64,000 nt of DNA, taken from NCBI RefSeq assembly GCF_000717645.1, contig NZ_JNZZ01000014.1, positions 1 through 64,000 of the forward strand, read 5' to 3'. Below are positions 7,930 through 17,110 of this stretch, piece after piece. The notes under the pieces are model-generated. The model searched no databases, was not told where the DNA came from, and worked only from the letters and a program-made list of their open reading frames with translations. Origin of the DNA: Streptomyces californicus. GTDB taxonomy: Bacteria; Actinomycetota; Actinomycetes; Streptomycetales; Streptomycetaceae. Both the position numbers and the translations under genes were made by a program. Each line of letters starts with the position of its first letter. Positions within the stretch are counted from its first letter, which is position 1.

Positions 7930-8079
7930 GGGGCAGGACCCTAGCGAACTCGGGGCTGCCGCCCAACCCCCGGGGCCGTCCGGTACCCCGTGCGACCTGC
8001 GGTGGTGCGAGCCGGGCCGGGGCTTGACCGGGACCCGGCGGAGGCTTTGGTGTTCCTTTACTTCTGCAAGGCCGTTTTC

Positions 8080-8124
8080 GTTTGCCTGTAGCAACCATCG
8101 GCTTCTATCGTTGCCCTAAGCAAC
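8080..8124. promoter_or_regulatory. Paired TTGC-N5-GCAA operators, probable MarR sites
   Basis: Two inverted repeats, TTGCCTGTAGCAA (8082-8094) and TTGCCCTAAGCAA (8111-8123), are centred 29 bp apart, close to three helical turns. They lie just upstream of the marR start, in the region shared with the divergent small membrane gene. The position and symmetry suit autoregulation by the MarR protein, with the efflux pump downstream as co-target. Confidence 0.7.
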
Positions 8125-8154
8125 AACATAGACGTGAGTGTGCTGGGGGTTCCC

Positions 8155-8667
8155 GTGGCGGCAAGGAGTAGTTACGAGGAACTGGCCCGGCAGCTCAGCG
8201 CCGTCGGGGCCGTCAAGAGGGGGCTGGCCCGCGCACTGCCCGCCGAATGCCCGGCGGGGTCCGCCGCCGTGCTGACCCTCCTGGACCGGCACGGTGAGAT
8301 GCGCATCAGCCGGCTCGCCGAGCTGCTCTCCGTGGACATGTCGGTGACCAGTCGCCACGTGGCCCATGTGGCCGACCGTGGCTGGATCGAACGGTCCCCG
8401 GACCCGGCGGACAAGCGCTCGCGCATCCTCCGGCTGACTCCCGGCGGCCACGCCCAGCTCGACGAGCTGACCCGGCGGACCACCGAGATGTTCGCCCACA
8501 ACCTTCAGGACTGGTCCGACGAGGACGTCGGCCGGCTCAACGCGCTGCTGTCCCGACTCCGCGACAGCTTCGCCTGTCGTGGAGCGGGCGGCTGCGCCCC
8601 CGGAAGCCATACCGGGGAGTGCAGGAACCGCCTCGGCAACGGGGCTCACACCCGTACACCTGTGTAA
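8155..8667 (+). CDS. MarR-family transcriptional regulator
   Basis: About 170 residues. The winged HTH is visible from LTLLDRHGEMRISRLAELL through VTSRHVAHVADRGWIERSPDPADKRSRILRLT, including the DxRS wing signature. The C-terminal extension holds two Cys (CRGAGGCAPG), which might be redox or metal sensitive. I prefer GTG at 8155 because GGGGG lies five bases upstream; a GTG at 8134 would add seven residues without a ribosome site. It is 30 bases ahead of the efflux gene and likely cotranscribed with it, acting as its repressor through the TTGC-N5-GCAA sites. Confidence 0.88.
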   Translation: MAARSSYEELARQLSAVGAVKRGLARALPAECPAGSAAVLTLLDRHGEMRISRLAELLSVDMSVTSRHVAHVADRGWIERSPDPADKRSRILRLTPGGHAQLDELTRRTTEMFAHNLQDWSDEDVGRLNALLSRLRDSFACRGAGGCAPGSHTGECRNRLGNGAHTRTPV

Positions 8668-8697
8668 CAGAAGCAAATACGCACGGATAGGAACTCA

Positions 8698-11247
8698 ATG
8701 GCTACGACCACACCCACCGGTGTGCGGGGCGGCCACGCCAAGCACGGAGGGCACGCGGGCCACACCGGCCCCGGCGCCTCCGACGGCACGCCGATGACAC
8801 ACCGGCAGATCATGGAGGCGCTGACCGGGCTGCTGCTCGGCATGTTCGTCGCGATCCTGTCGTCGACGGTCGTCTCCAACGCGCTGCCCGAGATCATCTC
8901 CGACCTCGGCGGCGGCCAGAGCGCCTACACCTGGGTCGTGACGGCATCGCTGCTGGCCATGACCGCCACCACCCCGCTCTGGGGCAAGCTCGCCGACCTC
9001 TTCAGCAAGAAGCTGCTCGTCCAGATAGCCCTGGTCATCTACGTCCTGGGCTCGGTCGTCGCCGGTCTGTCGACCAGCAGCGGCATGCTCATCGCCTGCC
9101 GGGTCGTCCAGGGCATCGGCGTCGGCGGCCTCTCCGCCCTCGCGCAGATCGTCATGGCCGCGATGATCGCCCCGCGCGAGCGCGGCCGCTACAGCGGCTA
9201 CCTCGGCGCGGTCTTCGCCGTCGCGACCGTCGGCGGCCCGCTGCTCGGCGGCGTCATCACCGACACCAGCTGGATGGGCTGGCGCTGGTGCTTCTACGTG
9301 GGCGTGCCGTTCGCGGTCATCGCCCTGATCGTGCTCCAGAAGACCCTGAAGCTCCCCGTCGTCAAGCGCGAGGGCGTCAAGGTCGACTGGGCGGGCGCGT
9401 TCTTCATCAGCGCCGCCGTCTCGCTGCTGCTGGTCTGGGTGACCTTCGCGGGCGACAAGTACGACTGGCTGTCGTGGCAGACGTACGTGATGGTCGCGGG
9501 CTCGGTCCTGCTCGGCCTGATCTTCGTGTTCATCGAGTCGCGGGCCAAGGAACCGATCATCCCGCTGCGACTCTTCCGCAACCGCACCATCACGCTGGCC
9601 TCGATCGCCTCGCTGTTCGTCGGCATCGCGATGTTCGCGGGCACCGTCTTCTTCAGCCAGTACTTCCAGCTCGCGCGCGGCAAGTCGCCGACGATGTCCG
9701 GCGTCATGACGATCCCGATGATCGCGGGGCTCTTCCTCTCCTCGACGATCTCCGGCCAGGTCATCACCAAGACCGGGCGCTGGAAGGCGTGGCTGGTCAC
9801 CGGCGGCTTCCTGGTCACGGCCGGGCTCGGGCTGCTGGGCACGATCCGGTACGACACCGAGTACTGGCACGTCGCGGTCTACATGTTCGTCATGGGCCTC
9901 GGCATCGGCATGATGATGCAGAACCTGGTCCTCGCCACGCAGAACCAGGTCGCGCCCGAGGACCTCGGCTCCGCGAGCTCCGTCGTCACCTTCTTCCGTT
10001 CCCTCGGTGGCGCCATCGGCGTCTCGGCGCTGGGCGCGGTCCTCGGCAACCGGGTCACCCAGTACGTCAAGGACGGCCTCGCCGCACTCGGCCCCGAGGG
10101 CGCCAAGCTCGGCCACGGCGGCACCGGCGGCGGGGGCATCCCCGACCTGGACAAGCTGCCCGAGCCGTTCCGCGTGGTCATGGAGGCCGCGTACGGGCAC
10201 GGCGTCGGCGACGTCTTCCTGTACGCCGCCCCGTGCGCGCTCGTCGCGTTCATCGTGACGATCTTCATCAAGGAGGTCGCCCTGAGGACCAGCGCGGCGG
10301 GCGACGCCCCCGCCGACTCCTCGGCCCAGCAGGACGCCCCGGCCGTCGCCGAGACGGCCGAGACCCCGGTACCCGCCGCCGTCGGCGCGACCGGCCTGGT
10401 CTCCGAGGGCGCGGCCGGGGTCACCACGGTCGACACGTACGCGGACGAGGCCCCGGCCTCCACCACGTACGACAACGTCCAGGGCATTCCGGTGCACGGT
10501 GTGGTGCGCGGCGCGGAGGGCGTTCCGGTCCCCCGCGCGGCCGTCACCCTGATCTCGCTGGGCGGGCGGCAGCTCGGCCGCTCGGTGGCCCGGCCCGACG
10601 GGACGTACGTCCTGGACGCCCCCGGCGCCGGCAGCTACGTGCTGATCGCCTCCGCCGACGGCTTCCAGCCGCAGGCGTCCACCGTGGTGGTCGGCGAGGA
10701 GCCGCTGGCCTTCGACATCCTGCTCTCCGGTACGAGCGGGCTGGCCGGTGCGGTCAGGGCCGAGGCGACCGGGGAACCGGTCGAGGGCGCGATGGTCGTC
10801 GTCACCGACGTCCGGGGCGACGTCCTGGCCACCGGCGCCTCCGGGGCGTCCGGTGAGTTCGCCTTCGGCGAGCTGATCCCGGGCTCCGTGACCGTCGCGG
10901 TCACCGCGGCCGGCTTCCGCCCGCTGGCGCTGCCGGTGGAGATCGGCGGCCAGGGCGTCACCCGCGTCGAGGCCGCGCTGCGGTCCGGTGCGCTGGTCCG
11001 GGGCGTCGTGCGGGCCGGGTCCGCCCGGAACCCGCTGACCGACGCCCGGGTCACGCTGATCGACGCGGCCGGCAACGTGGTCGCCACCGCGACGACCGGC
11101 GAGGACGGGGCGTACGCCTTCACCGACCTGGACGCGGGCGAGTACGCGGTCATCGCGACCGGCTACCCGCCGGTGGCCGGATCGCTGACCGTCAGCGGCC
11201 CCGGGGTCGACGGGCACGACATCGAGCTCGCCCACCCCGGCGAGTGA
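8698..11247 (+). CDS. DHA2-type MFS exporter fused to carboxypeptidase-regulatory domains
   Basis: An 849-residue protein. Residues about 1-32 are a His/Gly-rich leader (GGHAKHGGHAGH). Residues 35-530 are a 14-helix drug:proton antiporter of the DHA2/EmrB class, with motif A GKLADLFSKK at about 96-105. After a linker come three beta-sandwich carboxypeptidase-regulatory-like domains at about 597-675, 676-755 and 756-845, each with the GVVRG...G.PVxxAxVTL...G.Y pattern. Ordinary DHA2 pumps stop near residue 520, so the 250-residue tail is unusual. By topology it should lie on the cytoplasmic side if there are 14 helices. Probably expels a small toxic compound sensed by the preceding MarR. ATG with AGGA upstream. 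Confidence 0.88.
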   Translation: MATTTPTGVRGGHAKHGGHAGHTGPGASDGTPMTHRQIMEALTGLLLGMFVAILSSTVVSNALPEIISDLGGGQSAYTWVVTASLLAMTATTPLWGKLADLFSKKLLVQIALVIYVLGSVVAGLSTSSGMLIACRVVQGIGVGGLSALAQIVMAAMIAPRERGRYSGYLGAVFAVATVGGPLLGGVITDTSWMGWRWCFYVGVPFAVIALIVLQKTLKLPVVKREGVKVDWAGAFFISAAVSLLLVWVTFAGDKYDWLSWQTYVMVAGSVLLGLIFVFIESRAKEPIIPLRLFRNRTITLASIASLFVGIAMFAGTVFFSQYFQLARGKSPTMSGVMTIPMIAGLFLSSTISGQVITKTGRWKAWLVTGGFLVTAGLGLLGTIRYDTEYWHVAVYMFVMGLGIGMMMQNLVLATQNQVAPEDLGSASSVVTFFRSLGGAIGVSALGAVLGNRVTQYVKDGLAALGPEGAKLGHGGTGGGGIPDLDKLPEPFRVVMEAAYGHGVGDVFLYAAPCALVAFIVTIFIKEVALRTSAAGDAPADSSAQQDAPAVAETAETPVPAAVGATGLVSEGAAGVTTVDTYADEAPASTTYDNVQGIPVHGVVRGAEGVPVPRAAVTLISLGGRQLGRSVARPDGTYVLDAPGAGSYVLIASADGFQPQASTVVVGEEPLAFDILLSGTSGLAGAVRAEATGEPVEGAMVVVTDVRGDVLATGASGASGEFAFGELIPGSVTVAVTAAGFRPLALPVEIGGQGVTRVEAALRSGALVRGVVRAGSARNPLTDARVTLIDAAGNVVATATTGEDGAYAFTDLDAGEYAVIATGYPPVAGSLTVSGPGVDGHDIELAHPGE

Positions 11248-11324
11248 CCCCCCGGCCGCCGGTCCGGCCCGCGTGGGCGGGAACGGTCCGGCGGCCGGGC
11301 CAGGAACTGATCCTTCCGGTGCGT

Positions 11325-11386
11325 GAGCATGTGCTCCTGCGGGCAACGGCAAGCAGGCGCACGTGATCTTCACGTGAGCACGTGAA
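11325..11386. promoter_or_regulatory. Palindromes TTCACGTGAGCACGTGAA and GAGCATGTGCTC
   Basis: The 18-bp element at 11369-11386 has 8-bp perfect arms; a 12-bp palindrome lies at 11325-11336. CACGTGA appears a third time just before the larger site. They sit 190-250 bp upstream of the YceI gene in a 328-bp gap, suggesting a regulator-binding region. Confidence 0.5.
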
Positions 11387-11575
11387 GGGATCGCGAAGAC
11401 CCCTGGTCGGACGGCGCTTCCAGCGGAGAGGCTGTCGCGACCGGGTGGAAACGGGCCCCGGTGGCGGCCACGGCGAGCAGGGGACGGCCTGCCGTGACCG
11501 CCCCGGGGCCCGACTGATGTGCCTTACGGGCCCGACCGGGCGACGGGGGTCGTCGAGCTAGGAGAGAGATACGGG

Positions 11576-12394
11576 ATGGGACTTCGCGCACAGGTACGGA
11601 CGCGGGACGGCTGGGCGGTCCAGCACGCCGTCGTCACCGTCACCGACATGACGGGCGCCCAGGTGCTGCGCGCCACGGCCGACGAGGACGGGGCCGTCCG
11701 CACGGACGGTTCCCTGCAGGCCGGCGCGTACACGGTGATCGTCACGGCGGTCGGATACGCGCCCGCCGCCTCCACCGCCCTCGTCACCGCGAGCGGGCGG
11801 ATCGAGGGCGGCCAGATCGTGCTGGCCCGCCAGGGCGGGGTGCAGCTTCCGCCGCCGGGCGCCTGGTCGCTGGACCCGGCGCACTCCTCGGTCGGCGCGG
11901 TCGCCCAGCACCTGGGGATCTCCAGCGTGCACGGCCGGTTCACCGACTTCGGCGGCCGGATCGAGATCGCCCCGGAGGTCGGGCGCTCCCGCGTCGACGC
12001 GGTGATCAGGGCGGCCAGCATCGACACCGGGAACGGCATGCGGGACAAGCACCTGCGCTCGCCGGACTTCCTGGACGTGGAGCGGTACCCGGAGATCTCC
12101 TACCGCTCCACCGGCCTGACCCCGGCCGGGCCGGACCGCTGGACCGTGCACGGCGAGCTGACCATGCACGGCGTCTCCCGCCCGGTCGACCTGGACCTCA
12201 CCTACCTCGGCACCGGGCCCGACCCGTGGGGCGGCACCCGCGCGGCCTTCAACGCCGCCGCCGAACTGCGCCGCGACGACTTCGCGATGAACTACAACCA
12301 GGTCGTCCAGGCGGGCATCTCCGCGATCGGCACGACCCTGCGCGTGGAGCTGGACATCCAGGCGGTCCAGGGCGAGGCGCTGCCGATGCCGTGA
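11576..12394 (+). CDS. YceI-family protein with N-terminal carboxypeptidase-regulatory domain
   Basis: 272 residues from the ATG at 11576, which has GGAGAGAG upstream. Residues 1-80 form a carboxypeptidase-regulatory-like domain (VQHAVVTVTDMTGAQVLRAT...GAYTVIVTAVGY), of the same type as in the preceding MFS fusion. Residues about 95-270 are YceI, a lipocalin-like barrel that binds isoprenoid or other lipophilic ligands (WSLDPAHSSVGAVAQHL, the KHLRSPDFLDVERYPEISY core and the LTMHGVSRPVDLDL strand). No signal peptide is visible, so it is likely cytoplasmic. Sharing the rare accessory domain with its neighbour suggests the two work on the same compound class. Confidence 0.85.
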   Translation: MGLRAQVRTRDGWAVQHAVVTVTDMTGAQVLRATADEDGAVRTDGSLQAGAYTVIVTAVGYAPAASTALVTASGRIEGGQIVLARQGGVQLPPPGAWSLDPAHSSVGAVAQHLGISSVHGRFTDFGGRIEIAPEVGRSRVDAVIRAASIDTGNGMRDKHLRSPDFLDVERYPEISYRSTGLTPAGPDRWTVHGELTMHGVSRPVDLDLTYLGTGPDPWGGTRAAFNAAAELRRDDFAMNYNQVVQAGISAIGTTLRVELDIQAVQGEALPMP

Positions 12395-12422
12395 CCGGTA
12401 CCGGGGGTGGGGCGGGTACGGG

Positions 12423-12560
12423 CGGGGGCCGGCTCGCACGCGGGCGGGCGCTCGCGCGGGGCCGGTGCGCGCGGGGGCGAGTGTGCGCGCCGGTGTGCGC
12501 GGGGCCGGGTGTGTGTGCCGGTGTGCGCGGGCGTGTGCGGCGGTACAGGTACGCGCGGCG
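12423..12560. other. Alternating GC/GT-rich intergenic tract
   Basis: A stretch of (G/C)(C/T)-alternating sequence with repeated GTGTGCGCG and CGCGCGG motifs, the kind that can adopt left-handed or slipped structures. No coding sequence is supported between the YceI stop and 12623. Confidence 0.4.
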
Positions 12561-12622
12561 GGGGCGGACGGTGCGCTGCGGTGCCCCGGCGAGGGCCGGG
12601 GGGCGGTCGTAGGGTGGTGGGC

Positions 12623-13093
12623 ATGGCACCGAACATCGCGACCAACACCGCCGTGGAACTCGACGAGTTGCTGGCGTTCGTCCGCCCCCGGCACCGGGCG
12701 CTCCTGCTCACCACCCGGTCCGACGGCCGCCCCCAGGGGTCCCCGCTGACCTGCGGCGTGGACGACGCGGGGCGGCTCGTCATGTCGACGTACCCCGAGC
12801 GCGCGAAGACCCGCAACGCCCGGCGCGACGAGCGGGTCAGCGTGATCGTCCTGTCCGACGAGTGGGACGGCCCGTGGGTGCAGATCGACGGGTCGGCGGA
12901 GGTCCTCGACGTCCCGGACTCGGTCGAGCCGCTGGTGGAGTACTTCCGGAACATCTCGGGCGAGCACCCGGACTGGGACGAGTACCGGGCGGCCATGGTC
13001 AAGCAGGGCAAGTCGATCATCCGGGTCACCCCGGAGCGCTGGGGCCCGGTCGCCACCGGCGGCTTCCCCGCCCACCTGGCGCCGGGGAGCTGA
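12623..13093 (+). CDS. PPOX-class F420-dependent oxidoreductase
   Basis: 156 residues from the ATG at 12623. A single split-barrel flavin/F420-binding domain: the LAFVRPRHRALLLTTRSDGRPQGSP strands near the N-terminus, MSTYPERAKTRNARRDERVSV around 52-73 and the WVQIDGSAEVLD strand. Such enzymes in Streptomyces use reduced F420 on small substrates that cannot be predicted from sequence. The next gene starts seven bases after its stop, so they form an operon. Confidence 0.85.
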   Translation: MAPNIATNTAVELDELLAFVRPRHRALLLTTRSDGRPQGSPLTCGVDDAGRLVMSTYPERAKTRNARRDERVSVIVLSDEWDGPWVQIDGSAEVLDVPDSVEPLVEYFRNISGEHPDWDEYRAAMVKQGKSIIRVTPERWGPVATGGFPAHLAPGS

Positions 13094-13100
13094 CCGCGCG

Positions 13101-14144
13101 ATGACCGGGAACACCGCCGCCGGCCAGTCGCCGCCCTTCTCCCCCCTCGCCTGCGGACTGCCCGTGCCGCCGGCCCCGCTGCCCGGGCCCGACGCCCTCG
13201 CGCGGGCCCTGCTGCTGGTCTCGCCCTCCCTGGAGGCCGGTCTCGTACGGGAGGTGGAGCGGATCGCCGGGCGCCCCGCGCGGACCCTGCCGGAGGGGCC
13301 GCCGCCGTCCGGTGAGCCCTACCTGTGCGTGGGCGGTTCACTGCCCGGAGCGCTGCGGACGGACCGGCTGCTCTGGTTCCACAGCGTCACCGCGGGGACG
13401 GACCGGCTGCTCGGCGCGGGCCCCTGGCCCGCCTCGGCGCTGCTGACGCGGACCGTGGGGCGGATGGGCGAGCGGATGGCCCAGTACGTGCTGGGGTGGG
13501 TGCTCGCCGAGTGCCAGGCCGTGCCCGAGTTCACCTCCCAGCACGCCCGCGCGCACTGGGAGCAGCTCCCCACGGAGCTGATCGCCGGGCAGACCGCCGT
13601 GATCTACGGGACCGGCCGCATCGGCGCGGCGGTCGGGCGGCTGCTGGGGGCCTGCGGGATACGGACCGTGGGCGTCGCCCGCACCGCGCGGAGCGGACCG
13701 GCGCCGGGTTCCGCCCGGACCGTGCCCGGCTTCGACCGGGTGATCGGGGCCGCCGAGGACGCCGAGGTTCTGGGCGGGGCCCGCTGGGTCGTCTCCACGC
13801 TGCCGCTGACCGACGCCACCGCGGGCTTCTTCGGGCCCGCCCGGTTCGCGGCGGTGCGCGGGGCGACGTTCGTCAACGTGGGGCGCGGCGCGACCGTCGA
13901 CCTGGCCGCCCTGGAGAGCGCCCTGGCGGACGGCCGGGTGCGGCGGGCGGTGCTGGACGTCCTGGCGAAGGAGCCGGCCGCGCCGGAGGACCCCGTGTGG
14001 CGGCTGCCCCGTACGGTCGTCACCTCGCACTCCTCGGGGATCACCGCGGAGGAGGACGTCGTCGGGGACTTCACCGCCGCCTGGGAGGCCGTGACGGCGG
14101 GCCGGCGACCGGAACTGACGGTGGACGTGGGGCGGGGGTACTGA
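13101..14144 (+). CDS. D-isomer-specific 2-hydroxyacid dehydrogenase family protein
   Basis: 347 residues. The Rossmann NAD(P)-binding motif GTGRIGAAVG is at about 170-179. The catalytic-domain signature VNVGRGATVD and a conserved His in VVTSHSSGIT near the end match the R-E-H arrangement of the family. The N-terminal 60 residues are Pro-rich and divergent. It most likely reduces or oxidises a 2-keto/2-hydroxy acid; the substrate is unknown. Likely cotranscribed with the PPOX gene and converging on the TetR gene. Confidence 0.82.
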   Translation: MTGNTAAGQSPPFSPLACGLPVPPAPLPGPDALARALLLVSPSLEAGLVREVERIAGRPARTLPEGPPPSGEPYLCVGGSLPGALRTDRLLWFHSVTAGTDRLLGAGPWPASALLTRTVGRMGERMAQYVLGWVLAECQAVPEFTSQHARAHWEQLPTELIAGQTAVIYGTGRIGAAVGRLLGACGIRTVGVARTARSGPAPGSARTVPGFDRVIGAAEDAEVLGGARWVVSTLPLTDATAGFFGPARFAAVRGATFVNVGRGATVDLAALESALADGRVRRAVLDVLAKEPAAPEDPVWRLPRTVVTSHSSGITAEEDVVGDFTAAWEAVTAGRRPELTVDVGRGY

Positions 14145-14187
14145 CGTGGGGCGGGGGCACTGAGGAGCGGTACGCGAGCGGTCCGGC

Positions 14188-15048
14188 TCAGCCCGCCGGG
14201 GCGCCGGACCGGTCGCGTACCGCTTCGATGCCCGCGACCACGATGTCCAGCGCGTAACCGAAGTCCCGCTCGCGCATCTCCTCGACCGTCTCCCCGCCCC
14301 GGGCCGCCATCAGGTCGTCGGAGGACTCGACGATCTTCCGCAGGTGCGGCTGGGCCCGGATCGTGCCCATCGCCTGCCGGTGGTACTCGTCCTGGGTCAG
14401 CCCGGTCGCGTCGCACCGCGCCTTGAAGTGGCCCTCGACGGTGCCGAATCCGTACACGAACTGGAAGACCGCCGAGAGCGCGCCCGTCTGCCGTTCCAGG
14501 GGCAGGCCGGTGGCGCGGACGATGTCCTGGACGGCGTACGAGAACAGCATGGAGTTGGGGCCGATGTTGAGGAAGGTCCCGGCCAGCGGGGAGATCCAGA
14601 TGTGGCGGACGAGGAGTTCGCGGTAGCTGCGGGCCAGTTCGCGCAGCCGGTCCTGCCAGGGGGCGCCCTCGCGCGGCGGGGTGATCTCGGCGTAGACCGC
14701 GTCGAGGGCCAGTTCCAGCAGGTCGTCCTTGGTGTCGACGTACCAGTAGAGGGACATCGCGGTGACGTCCAGCTCGGCGGCGAGCCGGCGCATGGAGAAC
14801 TTGGCGAGCCCGTCGGCGTCCAGCAGCCGCACCGACGCCTCGGTGATCCGGTCGCGGTCGAGCCCGGCCGGGGACTCCGTACGGCGGGAACGGGACGGCG
14901 TCCGCCGGTCCAGCCACACGCTGGTCCGGGGGGCGCTGCTCGCGGCGTCGGCCCCGGATTCGGGGGCGGGTTCGCCCTGCTCTCCGGGCGTGCCGCTCTC
15001 TCCCGGGGCGTTCGCGCGGTCGGACCCGGTCCCGGGCTCGGACTCCAT
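14188..15048 (-). CDS. TetR-family transcriptional repressor
   Basis: 286 residues from the ATG at 15048 (AGGAGAG upstream). A 55-residue acidic/Ser-rich N-terminal extension precedes the HTH at about 73-115 (ITEASVRLLDADGLAKFSMRRLAAELDVTAMSLYWYVDTK). The C-terminal ligand domain resembles the TetR class that controls tetracycline-type efflux. It is downstream of, and on the same strand as, a DHA2 efflux gene. The paired TGTAC-N3-GTACA palindromes in front of that pump are the natural operator candidates. Between the two genes lies a 240-bp gap with short CCGGAGGGC repeats. Confidence 0.86.
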   Translation of the reverse strand: MESEPGTGSDRANAPGESGTPGEQGEPAPESGADAASSAPRTSVWLDRRTPSRSRRTESPAGLDRDRITEASVRLLDADGLAKFSMRRLAAELDVTAMSLYWYVDTKDDLLELALDAVYAEITPPREGAPWQDRLRELARSYRELLVRHIWISPLAGTFLNIGPNSMLFSYAVQDIVRATGLPLERQTGALSAVFQFVYGFGTVEGHFKARCDATGLTQDEYHRQAMGTIRAQPHLRKIVESSDDLMAARGGETVEEMRERDFGYALDIVVAGIEAVRDRSGAPAG

Positions 15049-15158
15049 GGCGCACTCTCCTCGTCTCGCTCGGACCGCATCGCCGAGCCGTCCGTCCTTG
15101 CCGACCGGGGCCGCGTCCCGGAGGACGGCGTACCGGATGGACCGCGCACCGGGGGCTA

Positions 15159-15240
15159 CCGGAGCGCCGTCCACCGGAGGGCCGTCCACCGGAGGACTTT
15201 CTTCCGGAGGGCCGGCTTCCGGAGGGCTGGCTTCCGGCAG
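15159..15240. repeat. Short CCGGAGG(G/A) direct repeats
   Basis: The octamer-centred motif (C/T)CCGGAGGGCCG recurs at about 15-bp intervals between 15159 and 15240, with spacers CCGTCCA or GGCTT. Upstream of tetR; possibly expanded by slippage. Confidence 0.6.
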
Positions 15241-15288
15241 GACCCCGTACCGGACGCCGTCGATCCGGTACGCACGTCCGCTTCGATG

Positions 15289-16863
15289 CTATGCCTGCGG
15301 TCCCGTGGAGTCTGCCCGGTCCCCGGCCTTCTCCACCTGCGATGTCGCGGTGGTCGCGGCCCCGGACGCCGACGCCTCCGACCGCTCCGCCCGGCGCAGC
15401 AGGAGCGCGGCGACCAGACCGCCCGCCAGCACCGCGACCGCGCCCGCCAGTTGGCTGACCTCCAGGCCGGAGGCGAAGGCGTCCTTGATCTGCTCGCGGG
15501 CCTCCGGCGAACCGGCTGCGGCGAGCGCGGCCGGCAGCGAGGAGGCGCCCACGGCGGCCGGCACGAGCGCGGCGAACCGGGCGTTCATGACCGCGCCGAG
15601 CACCGCGACCCCCAGGCCGTTGCCGAACTCCGCGAGCGTGCCGTTCACCCCCGCGCCGACCCCGGCCTTCTCCGGCGGGATGGCGCTCATGATGGCGTTG
15701 GCCATCGCGGGCATCGCGAGCGCGATCCCCGCGCCCATCACGACCAGGCCGAACAGCATGCCCCCGTACCCGTGCCGGCCCAGCACCGCGATGGCGGCGA
15801 GACCGGCCGCCAGACCGCTCATCCCGGCCGCGATGACGACCGGCGTCCCCCACGCCCGTACGAGGCGGGCGCCCAGGCCCGTCAGGTTGAGGGCGACCAC
15901 GGTGAGCGCCATCGGCGCCGTCCGCAGCCCCGCCTCCAGCGGTCCGTACCCGAGCACGAACTGCAGGTGCTGGGTGAGCAGGAACAGCGAACCGCCCATG
16001 CCGAACGCGACGAGGATCGCGCCCGCCACCGCGCCGACGAACTTCTGGTTCCGGAAGAAGTGCATGTCGAGCATCGGGTTCGGGATGTGCAGCTCCCACA
16101 GCACGAACCCGGCCATCACCGCGGCCCCGACGAACGCGGTCAGCAGCACCCGCCCGGAGGTCCAGCCGTGCTCGGGCCCGGAGATGATCGCGAAGACGAC
16201 GGCGGTCATGCCGATCGTGGAGAGCAGCGCGCCCAGCAGGTCGGGCCGCTCCCCCTGGCCGGACTTCGACTCCGGTACGAGCCGGACGACGGCGGCCAGC
16301 GCGATCAGGGCGACCGGGATGTTGATGAGGAAGATCGCGCCCCACCAGAAGTGGTCGAGGACGAACCCGCCGAACAGCGGGCCCGCCGCGAAGCCGAGGG
16401 ACGAGACGGTCGACCAGATGCCGATCGCCTTGACGCGCTCGGTGTCGTCGAAGATCTGGACGACGACGGCGAGCGTGGTGGTGAGCAGCAGCGCGCCGCC
16501 CACGCCCATCCCGGCGCGGGCCGCGATGAGCTGGCCCGACGACTGGGCGAGCCCGGCCACGAGCGAGCCGACGCCGAACAGGGCGAGGCCCACGACCAGC
16601 ATCTTCTTGCGCCCGTAGCGGTCGGCGGAGCTGCCCGCGGTGAGCAGCAGACCCGCCTGGACGAGCGAGTAGGCGTTGATCATCCACTGCACGTCGGCGG
16701 TGGAGGCGTCCAGCTCCGTGGTGAGGGAGGGGATGGCGACGTTGAGGACGGTGTTGTCGAGCAGCACCGTGAGCTGGGCCAGGCAGATGACGCCGAGGAT
16801 CAGCCAGCGCTGCGGGTGCCCGTGAGGGGCGAGGTCGGATCGCGGTGCGGCGGGCGCCGTCAT
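15289..16863 (-). CDS. DHA2-family multidrug MFS transporter
   Basis: 524 residues with 14 predicted helices. The LLDNTVLNVAIP motif in helix 1 (residues 34-45) and the RYGRKK motif A loop (82-87) are hallmarks of EmrB/QacA-type drug:proton antiporters. It belongs with the downstream TetR repressor. Its 5' region holds two identical-format palindromes, CTGTACGGCGTACAG and CTGTACAGCGTACAA. The exported drug is not predictable. It lacks the C-terminal extension of the other DHA2 pump in this window. Confidence 0.9.
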   Translation of the reverse strand: MTAPAAPRSDLAPHGHPQRWLILGVICLAQLTVLLDNTVLNVAIPSLTTELDASTADVQWMINAYSLVQAGLLLTAGSSADRYGRKKMLVVGLALFGVGSLVAGLAQSSGQLIAARAGMGVGGALLLTTTLAVVVQIFDDTERVKAIGIWSTVSSLGFAAGPLFGGFVLDHFWWGAIFLINIPVALIALAAVVRLVPESKSGQGERPDLLGALLSTIGMTAVVFAIISGPEHGWTSGRVLLTAFVGAAVMAGFVLWELHIPNPMLDMHFFRNQKFVGAVAGAILVAFGMGGSLFLLTQHLQFVLGYGPLEAGLRTAPMALTVVALNLTGLGARLVRAWGTPVVIAAGMSGLAAGLAAIAVLGRHGYGGMLFGLVVMGAGIALAMPAMANAIMSAIPPEKAGVGAGVNGTLAEFGNGLGVAVLGAVMNARFAALVPAAVGASSLPAALAAAGSPEAREQIKDAFASGLEVSQLAGAVAVLAGGLVAALLLRRAERSEASASGAATTATSQVEKAGDRADSTGPQA

Positions 16864-17110
16864 ACGGGCTCCTTGGGATCCATGGGTCGGTGGTGGTCGG
16901 TGGGTGGGGGGTGCCTGCGGGTGGTGCGGGGTGGTGCGGCGGGCCTGAGGGCTCGGGGCCTGCCCGGGGTGGGGGCTGGGGGCAGGTGGCTACCGTCGGC
17001 GGTCTGCGATCCGGGTGCCGCGGCCCTGCCCCGGCCTGCGCTGACCGGCCCTGACCAGCGCTGACCGGCCCTGGTCTGCGCTGCTCCGGTCTGTCCTGTC
17101 GCATCCCGCC

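Noticed and set aside
8695..11373. 892-codon open frame antisense to the DHA2 fusion gene
   Set aside because: It mirrors the + strand gene frame by frame, is made of Asp/Arg/Gly/His runs, and has no domain. The + strand MFS motifs are unambiguous.
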